Shown piece by piece: positions 48,673 through 57,798 of a DNA stretch of 64,000 nt (positions are counted from its first letter, which is position 1; the number at the start of each line of letters is the position of its first letter). The stretch covers positions 1,860,001 to 1,924,000 of the forward strand of contig NBTC02000002.1 in the NCBI GenBank assembly GCA_002082245.2. The letters run 5' to 3'. This stretch comes from Yersinia enterocolitica. GTDB lineage: Bacteria; Pseudomonadota; Gammaproteobacteria; Enterobacterales; Enterobacteriaceae. The notes below the pieces were generated by a model. It was not told the origin of the DNA. It saw only the letters and a program-made list of their open reading frames with translations, and searched no databases. The position numbers were made by a program, and so were the translations under genes.

Positions 48673-49317
48673 CTACTGGATTTGAATCACGGTTAGCGTA
48701 TTGCCAAATACCGCACCGGTATCGATATAAAGCTGATTTTTAAATAGTGAGGGTTTCACCAGCGGTGTATGACCGAAGATAAATTTATCTGCCCCTACAA
48801 TTTCGTGGTTTTCCCCTTTCATCGATGCGTTAAGACGCTTACGGTTCCAGAGCACTAATTGCTCACTAACAGCTTTGCCGTAGACATATTCATCTGAAGG
48901 ATAATCAGCATGAGCAACAACATATTTCGCCTGGTCAGTGTTAACCTCAATAATTAAAGGTAATTGTTCTGCCCGCCTAATGAGTTGTTCTACCAGATGT
49001 TTATTACTTACATCTAGTAAAAAAAACCATCGCCCACCATTTGCTATCCAAGTGTCAACCTCTCCACCCGCTAACACATCAATTGCCATCTGTTCATGAT
49101 TACCACGCACCGCATGAAACCAGCGGCTATTAAGCAGTTCGTAACATTCAATATTCTGCAAACCCCGATCAGCCAAGTCTCCGACAGAGACCAGTAAATC
49201 AGTCGAACGCTCAAACTGAACACGTTCCAAGGCATCCATCAGTTTTTTATAGCAGCCATGAATATCTCCAACCACGAAGATACGTTGGTATTCGCTGCCG
49301 TCTATTTTATGGTACAT
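48673..49317 (-). CDS. pphA: Serine/threonine protein phosphatase, PphA type
   Basis: A 214-residue metallophosphatase of the PPP/lambda-phosphatase family. The three metal motifs are VVGDIHGCYKKL, VSVGDLADRGLQN and VRGNHEQMA, with the later VVAHADYP and FGHTPLVKP supplying His ligands. It resembles E. coli PphA more than PphB (AVRGNHEQMA, YIDTGAVFG). E. coli PphA links to misfolded-envelope signalling. ATG 49317 (MYHKIDGSEYQ) has GGAG 6 nt upstream and is preferred over GTG 49329. Confidence 0.88.
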   Translation of the reverse strand: MYHKIDGSEYQRIFVVGDIHGCYKKLMDALERVQFERSTDLLVSVGDLADRGLQNIECYELLNSRWFHAVRGNHEQMAIDVLAGGEVDTWIANGGRWFFLLDVSNKHLVEQLIRRAEQLPLIIEVNTDQAKYVVAHADYPSDEYVYGKAVSEQLVLWNRKRLNASMKGENHEIVGADKFIFGHTPLVKPSLFKNQLYIDTGAVFGNTLTVIQIQ

Positions 49318-49530
49318 ACCAGGCTCCACAGTCAGTGTATGGCCTGTATTAACCTTAGCTTACTTGAATGTTTTTTGAGCAGTAAATATCTCTATTTTCT
49401 GTGGTTCAAGCCGTTACCGCCAACAGGCTGGCACTTATTTCAGTGATTACCAATGAAAGTCTTGAGGAAATGGCGTTGGTTGTAAGAAGTGAGGTAACTG
49501 CTCTTTTTAAAGCATCAAGTGTGATCCTCG

Positions 49531-49562
49531 CCACCAAGCGTAATCACCGATTTGCTTGGTGA
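49531..49562. other. Hairpin in the pphA-downstream gap
   Basis: CACCAAGC and GCTTGGTG form an 8 bp stem around a loop of about 16 nt. It lies in the ~290 nt gap between pphA and the next gene, with no coding frame supporting it. Its role is unknown. Confidence 0.4.
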
Positions 49563-49582
49563 GAATGGCATATCATGATCGA

Positions 49583-49609
49583 ATAAGCCGCCCTTAGGCG
49601 GCTTATTTA
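49583..49609 (-). terminator. Terminator of the 64-residue gene
   Basis: AATAAGCCGCC CTTA GGCGGCTTATT is a perfect 11 bp stem. A and T flanks make it usable on both strands. It lies about 15 nt beyond the stop of the minus-strand gene at 49624. Confidence 0.85.
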
Positions 49610-49623
49610 GCATTGAGGCACTG

Positions 49624-49818
49624 TTACAAAGGCCGGTATATGCCCCTGTAATGCGCTAATCTTTCGTGGAAATAGTCTCGTTCGTCCAACGAAAGGCTGG
49701 CCTCAACTTCATCAACATCAATGTTCTTCTTTTGGCTTTCCATAAAAGCAACCGTGGATGCCACAAAGTCCAGGCTGGTATGGCAATATTCAGAAACCAG
49801 TTTCTCTAGTGCTGACAT
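49624..49818 (-). CDS. Small cytoplasmic protein of 64 residues, unknown
   Basis: Reads MSALEKLVSEYCHTSLDFVA and continues with a helical, acidic chain (VDEVEASLSLDERDYFHERL). No signal peptide or membrane helix. Strong Shine-Dalgarno (AGGGGGTGTGAA) and a following terminator support a real gene. I do not recognise the family. Confidence 0.75.
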   Translation of the reverse strand: MSALEKLVSEYCHTSLDFVASTVAFMESQKKNIDVDEVEASLSLDERDYFHERLAHYRGIYRPL

Positions 49819-50128
49819 TTCACACCCCCTACTTCGCTACCACACAAATATAATTAACACAAATCATCACGCCAATACCGTGAGCAAGATCACTAAAAAT
49901 GACATGCGCATGTTTACTTCAATTGAAACTATCTATCACTATTTTGGCGGCACAGGTAATACCATACTTAAATAGCATCGCTGGGGTGACAGCGATGCCA
50001 TCCACAGATCAATTTTTCGCAGGGATCATTTCTCATATTGAACTGCACATCAGTGTCTTTTAAGCTATTTTCCGTTATCTTGTTGGATTAACCTCAAAAC
50101 AAAAACAGACCACAGAATCGGAGCAGGA

Positions 50129-50203
50129 ATGAGAAAGACAACCATGATTATGATAGCCATTGCACTGGCGGTATTCGCTTATACCTACTTTACCGGGGCG
50201 TAG
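50129..50203 (+). CDS. Tiny membrane protein of 24 residues
   Basis: MRKTTMIMIAIALAVFAYTY then FTGA. Almost the whole chain is one hydrophobic helix after a short basic N-terminus. Shine-Dalgarno CGGAGCAGG sits directly before the ATG. It lies alone in the gap 49819-50308. Size and layout resemble the single-helix small proteins common in enterobacteria. Unrecognised. Confidence 0.55.
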   Translation: MRKTTMIMIAIALAVFAYTYFTGA

Positions 50204-50308
50204 CCATCATCCAACAATGAGACAATTGCCAGAGAGCGATCTCTACATAACATTTTCTGGCACCGCGCGTTATTTATCTCCATTGAATCGAGGTTACATA
50301 AGTAAAAA

Positions 50309-50596
50309 ATGCTAAAAGTTATTGCCCAAGATTTTATAAAACCGGAACACATTATCGATGTTATGCCGCTGTATAAACAATTAGTGGCCAGTACAAAGCG
50401 TGAACCACTTTGTATATCCTATGACTTATGTATCAACCATAAAGACCCTGGCCATTTTATTTTTGTTGAGGAATGGCCAGATCAAGCCGCTTTAGACATA
50501 CATTGTGCCACTGCGCATTTCAGAGAATTGGTTCCACAAATCAACCGATACCAAAGAAGCGAGGGCACCTTCATCTTAATGCACTCTTTTGAATAA
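50309..50596 (+). CDS. ABM-domain protein, putative quinol monooxygenase (YgiN-like)
   Basis: A 95-residue dimeric alpha-beta barrel protein. The run MLKVIAQDFIKPEHIIDVMP, FVEEWPDQAALDIHCATAHF and the terminal FILMHSFE fit the antibiotic-biosynthesis monooxygenase (ABM) domain. Such proteins oxidise small phenolic or quinol substrates without cofactor, or bind haem. The substrate cannot be told from sequence. It is convergent with the ABC exporter gene, with 17 nt between their stops. Confidence 0.8.
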   Translation: MLKVIAQDFIKPEHIIDVMPLYKQLVASTKREPLCISYDLCINHKDPGHFIFVEEWPDQAALDIHCATAHFRELVPQINRYQRSEGTFILMHSFE

Positions 50597-50613
50597 CCCT
50601 TACGGGCGGCGAG

Positions 50614-52386
50614 TTACACTACGAGTTGCTCCTCCTCATGATATTGATTTTGCCACATAGCGGCGTAACGCCCATTGGTCAGTAATAGTGCGTCGTGGCG
50701 GCCTCGCTCTACAATTGCGCCGGCATCCAATACAATAATTTCATCCGCATCAATGATTGTTGATAGGCGATGGGCAATCACCAACGTAGTATGGTCGCGA
50801 CTAACTTCTCGCAGATGAGCCTGAATTTCGCGCTCAGTTTGCGTATCTAACGCACTGGTCGCTTCATCGAATACCAATATTGCGGGGTTTTTGAGAATAG
50901 TGCGCGCAATGGCTACCCGCTGTTTTTCGCCACCGGAAAGCTTCAACCCCCGTTCCCCTACCCGCGTATCATACCCATCTGGCAGGCTAGTAATAAATTT
51001 ATGGATATGTGCCAGTTTTGCCGCGCGTTCTATCTCTGCAAAAGTTGCAGACGTTCTGCCATAAGCGATGTTATAACGCAATGTGTCATTAAACAGCACG
51101 GTATCCTGCGGTACAATGCCAATCGCTTCGCGCAAACTTGACTGGGTAACCGCCCGAATATCCTGATTATCAATATAAATCGCGCCGCCCGTCACATCAT
51201 AAAAACGGAACAATAAACGTGAAAGCGTTGATTTCCCCGCACCGGAGGCCCCCACTACAGCGACTGTTTTACCTGCAGGGATGCTGAAACTCACGTTATC
51301 CAGAATAGGTCTGCGAGGGTCATAACCAAAGCTGACCGACTCAAAACGGACTTCACCTTGTGTCAGTTTCAAAGGTAATGCATCTGGTCTATCAGTCACT
51401 TCTTTCTTAACCATCAGCAGATCGAGCATATTTTCCATATCAATCAGTGCTTGTCTGATCTCAGAATAGATAAACCCAAAGAAATTAAGTGGTTGATATA
51501 ACTGAAGCAGATAGGCATTAACTAATACGAAATCACCGATAGTCATGTTGCCCTGCGTGATACCTTGCGCCGCCATCGCCATCATGACGACCAATCCAAT
51601 TGAGATTATTGCAGTCTGCCCAAGGCTCAATGCAGTAAAACTGAATTGATTTTTGATTGCCGCATGTTCATAGAGTTGCCGTGAGGTGTTGAAACGCTGC
51701 GCTTCAAACGCTTCATTACCAAAATATTTCACTGTTTCATAATTGAGCAAGCTGTCGATAGACTTAGTGTTAGCATCGGCATTGGCTTTATTTAGCTCAC
51801 GCCTGAAGCGGGTTCGCCAACTGACGGCCATAACCGTAAACAAGATATAGCACCCAACCGTCACCAAAATCGCGATAGCAAACCAGCCATCTAATAGATG
51901 CCACATGATCAACGAAACCAGTGTTATTTCAAACAAAATTGGGAAGATAGAGAACAGCAAGCGCGAAAGTACAGTAGCAACGGCTTGAGTTCCTCGCTCA
52001 ATTGACAGTGATAAACCACCGGTTTGTCGGTCCAGATGAAAGCGCAAACTTAGTTCATGCAATTGTTTAAATACACGTAAGCCGAGTAACCGAGTCGCAT
52101 TCTGGCTAACATGTACAAACATCACGTTCCGCAGTTCCTCAAATAAGGAGGCGCTAATTCTGGCGATGCCGTATGCAATAATGAAACCAATTGGAATAGC
52201 CAGCATCTTGGCGTTCTCACTGCTTAATGTATCAACCATTGCCTTATAGGCCAGTGGGACCAGAGTGGTACTGACCTTGGAAACCACCATAAATATCACC
52301 GCAGCGACCAAATAATAGCGAAGCTTAGGGTTATTTTTAGGCCACAGATAAGGCAGCAGGAACTTTAGTAAGCGTGAACGATCCAT
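50614..52386 (-). CDS. ABC exporter, Atm1/ABCB7-type half-transporter
   Basis: A 590-residue fusion of a six-helix permease (about 1-320) and an ATPase domain. Walker A is GASGAGKSTLSR near residue 374, the signature is LSGGEKQRVAIART near 477, Walker B is ILVFDEATSALD near 497, and the switch His lies in IAHRLSTI. The permease region LLNYETVKYFGNEAFEAQRF is the hallmark of the Atm1/HMT1 family, which exports glutathione-linked sulfur or metal compounds. It would act as a homodimer in the inner membrane. A T-rich leader (~270 nt gap 52387-52658) follows on the start side. Confidence 0.85.
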   Translation of the reverse strand: MDRSRLLKFLLPYLWPKNNPKLRYYLVAAVIFMVVSKVSTTLVPLAYKAMVDTLSSENAKMLAIPIGFIIAYGIARISASLFEELRNVMFVHVSQNATRLLGLRVFKQLHELSLRFHLDRQTGGLSLSIERGTQAVATVLSRLLFSIFPILFEITLVSLIMWHLLDGWFAIAILVTVGCYILFTVMAVSWRTRFRRELNKANADANTKSIDSLLNYETVKYFGNEAFEAQRFNTSRQLYEHAAIKNQFSFTALSLGQTAIISIGLVVMMAMAAQGITQGNMTIGDFVLVNAYLLQLYQPLNFFGFIYSEIRQALIDMENMLDLLMVKKEVTDRPDALPLKLTQGEVRFESVSFGYDPRRPILDNVSFSIPAGKTVAVVGASGAGKSTLSRLLFRFYDVTGGAIYIDNQDIRAVTQSSLREAIGIVPQDTVLFNDTLRYNIAYGRTSATFAEIERAAKLAHIHKFITSLPDGYDTRVGERGLKLSGGEKQRVAIARTILKNPAILVFDEATSALDTQTEREIQAHLREVSRDHTTLVIAHRLSTIIDADEIIVLDAGAIVERGRHDALLLTNGRYAAMWQNQYHEEEQLVV

Positions 52387-52658
52387 ATTTATCTATTTGT
52401 CATCTCAGGTGAAATAGTTGTATTTATTTTTTTATATTCTGCCACGTATAATTGGAATGGCCTAATGAGGCTATCAATATCTTGTCGCCGTAAAATTTAG
52501 CGACCTATGCTGAGTTGTCCTGCCCCTAGGATGATAGGGAATCAATGGGGGGACTCACTTCACTTGCCCCTCTTTTTTTGATTAACAGACGAGTCTTATA
52601 AATCATAAATATTTGTGCACTATAATTAATGCAAATTTACTTAATTTGAGGTTATCTG

Positions 52659-52934
52659 ATGGTGTGGCTGGAACAAGGGCTGTATCTAAGAGTCAGTGAA
52701 ATGGACAATGGGCCAAGGCCACTACCACTTCAGAGCGGCTTTAATGAAACATCTGCCTATCGAGCATTAGGTCTATTCAATCCATCAGAAACCTCAGATG
52801 CTTACTATATATTGTCTAATGACCGCGATGAGATATGGTTTATCTGTAATCGCCATTTACGAACAGTGGCGTTATCCCCACATCCTGAAGATTTTAGAAG
52901 ACCACTTTCCTCATTCATTGATATGCCTGCGTAA
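52659..52934 (+). CDS. Hypothetical protein of 91 residues
   Basis: Reads MVWLEQGLYLRVSEMDNGPR, then FNETSAYRALGLFNPSETSDAYYILSN-type beta-rich sequence ending FIDMPA. No signal peptide or helix for membranes. The Shine-Dalgarno is GAGGTTATCTG. Codon use looks normal. I do not recognise it; a small soluble beta-rich protein is likely. Confidence 0.65.
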   Translation: MVWLEQGLYLRVSEMDNGPRPLPLQSGFNETSAYRALGLFNPSETSDAYYILSNDRDEIWFICNRHLRTVALSPHPEDFRRPLSSFIDMPA

Positions 52935-53184
52935 GTACCCTGTTGAGCAACGGTAAAGCAGATGAAACTCATCAATAGTTAGCGAGTTGCGCAACCGCGC
53001 GCCTCTTGTTTCTGTGCAGTGATAAATTATGCTCATTATAACAAAGGGTCCATCGCCCTTATTCATTCATTTTTTTTGAACAAGATGAACGATTCTCTTT
53101 AGTATTCAAATTCTGTGATCGGAGTAACATTATTCCTATCGAAAGCAACCCGCTTTCACATACACAAATAGAAGAGAATTTATT

Positions 53185-53340
53185 ATGAAAACTACCATCG
53201 CAGCAATCGCACTTATCGCAGCAATCCTGGCACCAACTGTTTCAATGGCAAATATCGGCGACAGTGATAGCTATAAAGGGACCTACTCTATCAGCCAGGG
53301 CCAGAATACTACCACCACTGATCAGACAGCCAAAAACTAA
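53185..53340 (+). CDS. Small secreted protein of 51 residues
   Basis: MKTTIAAIALIAAILAPTVS then MANIGDSDSYKG: a signal peptide with likely cleavage at SMA-N. The mature peptide is about 28 residues, Ser/Thr/Gln-rich and Cys-free (TYSISQGQNTTTTDQTAKN). Shine-Dalgarno AGAAGAGAA lies 10 nt before the ATG. Probable periplasmic or secreted peptide of unknown role. The following 53341-53653 is AT-rich and holds only a weak hairpin (53600-53635, TCCGAAT/ATTCGGA). Confidence 0.65.
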   Translation: MKTTIAAIALIAAILAPTVSMANIGDSDSYKGTYSISQGQNTTTTDQTAKN

Positions 53341-53653
53341 GACAAAATAATAGCATAAAGTCCCACTTAGATTAAGTGGGGCTATTTATTAATGCCTTTA
53401 CATTTAGTCCCTGTAGTATTAAACATCCCCTCAGCCATCCGTAATTTATTTTATTATCATTAAATTATTTCTTATCTTATTCCCCTTCAAATCAAATTAA
53501 CTTTATAAAAAATCGCCAATAAAAGATCGGTTATAGCCATAAAAATGCCCCGGCTTGGTTAATCGTTTGGTTTGTATACAAGGTGGGAAAATCACTGCGG
53601 CCTCCGAATCTCATCATGATATTCGCATTCGGAAGCCACTCTTGATTGCATTT

Positions 53654-54775
53654 TTATTCGTCGAAGAACCAGTAACCCTGATTAATCAATTCGGTTAACT
53701 CAGCCATGAAAGCTGGGTTATTTAGTGCCTCACCTAGCTCTTTCTTGCCAATCATGGTGTAACGACACAGTGCGTCAGCAGCTTTAGCATCGGTCGTTTC
53801 CAGCCGTTCACTGTTGATAAAGAAACTGTCGCCAACTTGCAGAACACGTAAGCCACTCAGGCGCGTCAAGATCTGACCATCCATCAAAGCACCCACAATT
53901 TCATCCTGCTCGTAGGGTGGTTGCGCGGCAGAGATATCCAACTCATGGCGCGGCGTGGTAGCAAAGCGGCCGAACCACTGCTTAAAATCTTCCGGCTGAT
54001 TAATCATATCAACCATCATCTGGCGCAAGCGATCAAGCTCGTGTTCCTCAACCCGCCCCGGATGTTCCCGGCAGGTTAAATCAGGATCACTGTAGTGCTC
54101 ACCGCCGAGATCTTTCTCCAGCGCATAGTCAGCAAAACTACTGATCAGATCCCTGCCATTCGGCCCGCGAAATCCGACAGAGTAATTGAGCGCCGTCTCA
54201 TGGGTGAAACCGTCGTGCGGAAAGCCCGGCGGGATATATAAAATGTCACCCGGTTCGAGGTCTTCATCAATGATTGGTGTGAAAGGCTCAACGTGGAGCA
54301 GCGCCGGATGTGGGCAAAACTGCTTCAATGGTAATTTGTCACCCACGCGCCAGCGGCGGCTGCCCATCCCCTGAATGATAAAGACGTCGTATTGGTCGAT
54401 ATGCGGTCCAACACCCCCACCCGGTACGGAAAAAGAGATCATCAGATCGTCTAAACGCCAGTCCGGCAGCACGCGAAATGGGCGCACCAGTTCGGCAGAC
54501 GGAGCATGCCAGTGGTTAACTGCCTGAGCCAACAACGACCATCCGGTCTCACCCAGATTATCAAAATGCTCAAACGGCCCATTACTGGCCTGCCACTGAC
54601 CATTACTATGGCTGACTAGGCGGCTATCTACCTCCGCTTCCATCGCCAAACCCGCCAGTTCGTCTGGCGTAATAGGATCAATGAAGTTAGGGAAGGCATT
54701 TTTTAATATAACAGGTTGTTTTTGCCAGTATTTCTCTAAAAATTCGGGCCAATTAAGATTAAGTTGATAAGCCAT
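53654..54775 (-). CDS. roxA: RoxA (YcfD), ribosomal protein uL16 arginine hydroxylase
   Basis: A 373-residue 2-oxoglutarate/Fe(II) oxygenase with a JmjC-type cupin that hydroxylates Arg-81 of ribosomal protein L16. Iron ligands are His-125 and Asp-127 in GPHIDQYDVF and His-187 in PPGFPHDGF, the same positions as in E. coli. The C-terminal part (about 210-373) holds the dimerisation and winged-helix regions. It stands alone; a C-rich hairpin (54882-54908) lies between it and rpiB. Confidence 0.95.
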   Translation of the reverse strand: MAYQLNLNWPEFLEKYWQKQPVILKNAFPNFIDPITPDELAGLAMEAEVDSRLVSHSNGQWQASNGPFEHFDNLGETGWSLLAQAVNHWHAPSAELVRPFRVLPDWRLDDLMISFSVPGGGVGPHIDQYDVFIIQGMGSRRWRVGDKLPLKQFCPHPALLHVEPFTPIIDEDLEPGDILYIPPGFPHDGFTHETALNYSVGFRGPNGRDLISSFADYALEKDLGGEHYSDPDLTCREHPGRVEEHELDRLRQMMVDMINQPEDFKQWFGRFATTPRHELDISAAQPPYEQDEIVGALMDGQILTRLSGLRVLQVGDSFFINSERLETTDAKAADALCRYTMIGKKELGEALNNPAFMAELTELINQGYWFFDE

Positions 54776-54881
54776 GCTTTAACACCAGTGAGAAGACAAA
54801 CGGCCCTGATTATAAAGTGGCTGCCCCATAGGCCGCCTTGTCATTGGTCAAGGCTATGTCGAGCGCATCAGCAAATAAGTC

Positions 54882-54908
54882 TATCCCCCCTCGCAAGATG
54901 GGGGGATA
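54882..54908 (-). terminator. Hairpin after rpiB, possible terminator
   Basis: TATCCCCCC and GGGGGGATA pair in a 9 bp stem around TCGCAAGAT. On the minus strand it follows rpiB by about 43 nt; the T-run is poor (AGACTTATTT). Confidence 0.5.
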
Positions 54909-54951
54909 ACGAACCCTTTCTACATATCGACAGGAATAGTGGTCGGTCTTA

Positions 54952-55407
54952 TTACAATGCGTTAAATCGTGTTTCCACCTCGGTTATGGCGTCTACCCGT
55001 GTTTGATGTCGCCCCCCTTCAAATTCTGCATCAAGCCAGGCATCCACAATCATCTTAGCCAGTTCCAACCCTACGACCCTAGAGCCAAAAGCCAGTACAT
55101 TAGTATTATTATGTTGTCGGGAAAGCTGTGCCGAATAAGGTTCGCTGCACACTACCGCGCGGATACCGGGATGTTTATTTGCCGTAATCGAGATGCCTAC
55201 GCCCGTACCACAAATCAAGACGCCACCATCAACTTCCCCAGCCGTCACCGCCTCAGCAACTTCATTGGCATAACGTGGATAATCCGTACGTTCTGTAGAC
55301 CACCAACCTTTGTCAATCACCTTGATGCCACGCGTTTGTAAGTGAGCAACAATATCCGCTTTCAGAATAAATCCAACATGATCGCAACCCAGAGCAATAC
55401 TTTTCAT
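54952..55407 (-). CDS. rpiB: Ribose/allose-6-phosphate isomerase RpiB
   Basis: A 151-residue isomerase of the RpiB/LacAB family. CDHVGFILKADIVAHL near residue 8, GVLICGTGVGISITANK near 60-76 with the catalytic Cys, and HNNTNVLAFGSRVVG near 99-113 are family motifs. In E. coli RpiB (AlsI) interconverts ribose-5-P/ribulose-5-P and allose-6-P/allulose-6-P. Here it lies divergent from alsR-alsBACEK as in E. coli, so allose-6-P is the likely natural substrate. ATG 55407 (MKSIALGCDHVG) has AGAGG upstream. Confidence 0.95.
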   Translation of the reverse strand: MKSIALGCDHVGFILKADIVAHLQTRGIKVIDKGWWSTERTDYPRYANEVAEAVTAGEVDGGVLICGTGVGISITANKHPGIRAVVCSEPYSAQLSRQHNNTNVLAFGSRVVGLELAKMIVDAWLDAEFEGGRHQTRVDAITEVETRFNAL

Positions 55408-55780
55408 TGAATAACCTCTCATTCGTCAGTAAGCCAAACTTCACAAATTTCATTTTTATGTGAGCTAAAACGATACTTTTAGTTAAAAACCCCGACAATG
55501 GCCGCAGCAATGTGTCCATTTTACGCACAATAATCATCGAATTTAAATAACTTGTGTAGTAACCATAAAGGACATCCCGTTAAATAACCTCTACGCAATA
55601 CACACAACCAATTGATTTTAATTATAATAAATTGATTTATAATATTTAACCCCGCCAATGAGAAACTATACAAACCATAGTTACTTTATAAATTATCAAA
55701 TTCTGTGAAGTTGATTGCATATTTCGTCAACACATTGTGGTGATATAGTGACGTCTTCAATTTTTGGACATGGGACCGAG

Positions 55781-56665
55781 ATGAGTCAGTCAGAGTTTGA
55801 TCAAGGTATTCCTAACGGGATCGGTATCGCCCCCTACCTACGAATGAAGCAGGAGGGGATGACGGAAAATGAAAGCCGTATTGTTGAATGGTTTCTTACA
55901 CCTGGGAACTTGAGTGCCGCACCGGCGATTAAGGATGTTGCCGAGACCCTCATGGTGTCGGAAGCAATGATTGTTAAAGTTTCAAAACTGCTGGGTTTTA
56001 GTGGCTTTCGCAATCTGCGCAGTACGTTGATTGATTACTTCTCGCAGTCTGAACAGGTGTTACCGGCTGAGTTATCGTTTGATGAAGCGCCAGAGGATGT
56101 GGTTAATAAGGTATTTAACATCACCCTGCGCACGATTATGGAAGGGCAATCGATCGTTAACGTCGATGAAATCCACCGTGCTGCACGCTTTTTCTATGGT
56201 GCCAGACAGCGTGATTTATACGGCGTGGGTGGCTCGAATTCGATTTGTGCCGATATCGCGCATAAACTACTGCGTATAGGCGTGCGTTGCCAGGCTTACC
56301 AAGACGCACACATTATGATGATGTCCGCTGCATTACTGAAAGAAGGTGATGTGGTGCTGGTAGTGTCCCATTCCGGGCGCACCAGTGATTTAAAAGCCGC
56401 TGTAGAATTGGCAAAGAAGAATGGAGCGAAGATTATATGTATTACTCATAGCTATCACTCCCCTATTGCCAAACTGGCTGATTTTATTATTTGTTCGCCA
56501 GCACCAGAGACCCCTTTATTAGGGCGAAACGCCTCAGCGCGTATATTACAACTCACATTATTAGATGCATTTTTTGTTTCTGTAGCACAACAAGATATTG
56601 AACGAGCCACGATTAATCTGGAAAAAACCGGCGCTATTGTCGACTTTTTCCGGCGAGATAAATAA
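55781..56665 (+). CDS. alsR: AlsR (RpiR), allose operon repressor
   Basis: A 294-residue RpiR-family repressor. The N-terminal HTH_6 (about 20-95, including KDVAETLMVSEAMIVKVSKL and GFSGFRNLRSTL) is followed by a SIS sugar-phosphate domain (about 130-265; VLVVSHSGRTSDLKAAVELA, CITHSYHSPIAKLAD). It is nearly collinear with E. coli RpiR. The start MSQSEFDQGIPNGIG at 55781 follows GGGACCGAG. The gap to rpiB (55408-55780) is AT-rich and should contain both promoters and its operator. Confidence 0.95.
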   Translation: MSQSEFDQGIPNGIGIAPYLRMKQEGMTENESRIVEWFLTPGNLSAAPAIKDVAETLMVSEAMIVKVSKLLGFSGFRNLRSTLIDYFSQSEQVLPAELSFDEAPEDVVNKVFNITLRTIMEGQSIVNVDEIHRAARFFYGARQRDLYGVGGSNSICADIAHKLLRIGVRCQAYQDAHIMMMSAALLKEGDVVLVVSHSGRTSDLKAAVELAKKNGAKIICITHSYHSPIAKLADFIICSPAPETPLLGRNASARILQLTLLDAFFVSVAQQDIERATINLEKTGAIVDFFRRDK

Positions 56666-56677
56666 TAGTAATAAAAA

Positions 56678-56709
56678 ACCGGCATGTCTCTATTTTAAGA
56701 CATGCCGGA
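56678..56709. other. Long hairpin between alsR and alsB
   Basis: CCGGCATGTCT CTATTTTA AGACATGCCGG is a perfect 11 bp inverted repeat with an A-tract before it and no T-run after it. On the plus strand it is a stability or processing hairpin candidate; on the minus strand it is a good terminator. It lies 29 nt before alsB. Confidence 0.7.
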
Positions 56710-56737
56710 ACTCTCTCCCTACAATGAGAAATGAGCC

Positions 56738-57673
56738 ATGAATAAACTTCTAAAACTCTTTAGTGGTGCAGCCATAGGTATGATGTTATCCACCAGTGCG
56801 TTCGCTGCCGCAGAGTATGCGGTTATTTTAAAAACGCTCTCTAATCCTTTTTGGGTGGATATGAAAAAAGGAATTGAAGAGGAGGCAAAAGTATTAGGTG
56901 TCAGTGTAGATATATTTGCGTCCCCCTCTGAAGGTGACTTTCAGTCTCAACTGCAATTATTCGAAGATCTGAGTAATAAGAATTACAAAGGTATAGCCTT
57001 TGCGCCACTGTCTTCAGTTAACCTGGTTATGCCTGTGGCTCGTGCCTGGCAAAAAGGAATTTATCTGGTCAATCTCGACGAGAAAATTGATATGGATAAT
57101 CTGAAAAAAGCTAAAGGCAATGTCGAGGCCTTTGTCACGACCGACAATAATGCGGTAGGTGCCAAAGGAGCGGCTTTTATTATTGATAAATTAGGCACTA
57201 CCGGTGGTGAAGTCGCTATTATCGAAGGTAAAGCGGGTAACGCTTCTGGTGAAGCACGCCGTGCGGGAGCAACGGAAGCATTTAAGCAAGCCAGCCAAAT
57301 CAAATTAGTTGCCAGCCAGCCTGCTGATTGGGATCGTATTAAAGCGCTAGATGTCGCCACCAATGTTTTGCAGCGCAACCCCAATCTGAAAGCTATCTAT
57401 TGTGCCAATGACACCATGGCGATGGGGGCAGCACAGGCAGTCGCCAATGCAGGTAAAGTTGGCAAGATTCTGGTTGTCGGCACCGACGGAATACCCGAAG
57501 CACGTAAGATGGTAGATGCCGGGCAAATGACCGCCACGGTTGCACAAAACCCAGCGAATATCGGTGCTACCGGGTTGAAGCTGCTGGTGGAAGCGGTTCA
57601 ACGGGGGAAAGTGATCCCATTGGATAAACAGCCGCAGTTTACGCTAGTGGATTCTGTACTGGTCACCAAATAG
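56738..57673 (+). CDS. alsB: D-allose periplasmic binding protein
   Basis: A 311-residue ribose-family solute-binding protein. The signal peptide ends SAFA-A near residue 24. The two-lobed fold shows YAVILKTLSNPFWVDMKKGIE, NLDEKIDMDNLKKAKGNVEA, TDNNAVGAKGAAFI, GNASGEARRAGATEAF and DTMAMGAAQAV. The long LDEKIDMDNL insert is typical of AlsB. It delivers allose to AlsA/AlsC. There is 125 nt to alsA. Confidence 0.95.
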   Translation: MNKLLKLFSGAAIGMMLSTSAFAAAEYAVILKTLSNPFWVDMKKGIEEEAKVLGVSVDIFASPSEGDFQSQLQLFEDLSNKNYKGIAFAPLSSVNLVMPVARAWQKGIYLVNLDEKIDMDNLKKAKGNVEAFVTTDNNAVGAKGAAFIIDKLGTTGGEVAIIEGKAGNASGEARRAGATEAFKQASQIKLVASQPADWDRIKALDVATNVLQRNPNLKAIYCANDTMAMGAAQAVANAGKVGKILVVGTDGIPEARKMVDAGQMTATVAQNPANIGATGLKLLVEAVQRGKVIPLDKQPQFTLVDSVLVTK

Positions 57674-57798
57674 CATTATAGCCGTACCCACCCGGCTAAT
57701 ATCCGATTAAAGAGCAGAGCCACTCACTCGGTTTTCCTCTTACGGGTTAGGTCGGGTAAGGGTAGATTTCGGTAGGAATAAAAAACTAAGGTGATTAT

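Noticed and set aside
50253..50270. TGGCACC before the ABM-domain gene as a sigma-54 promoter
   Set aside because: No TTGC at the right distance.
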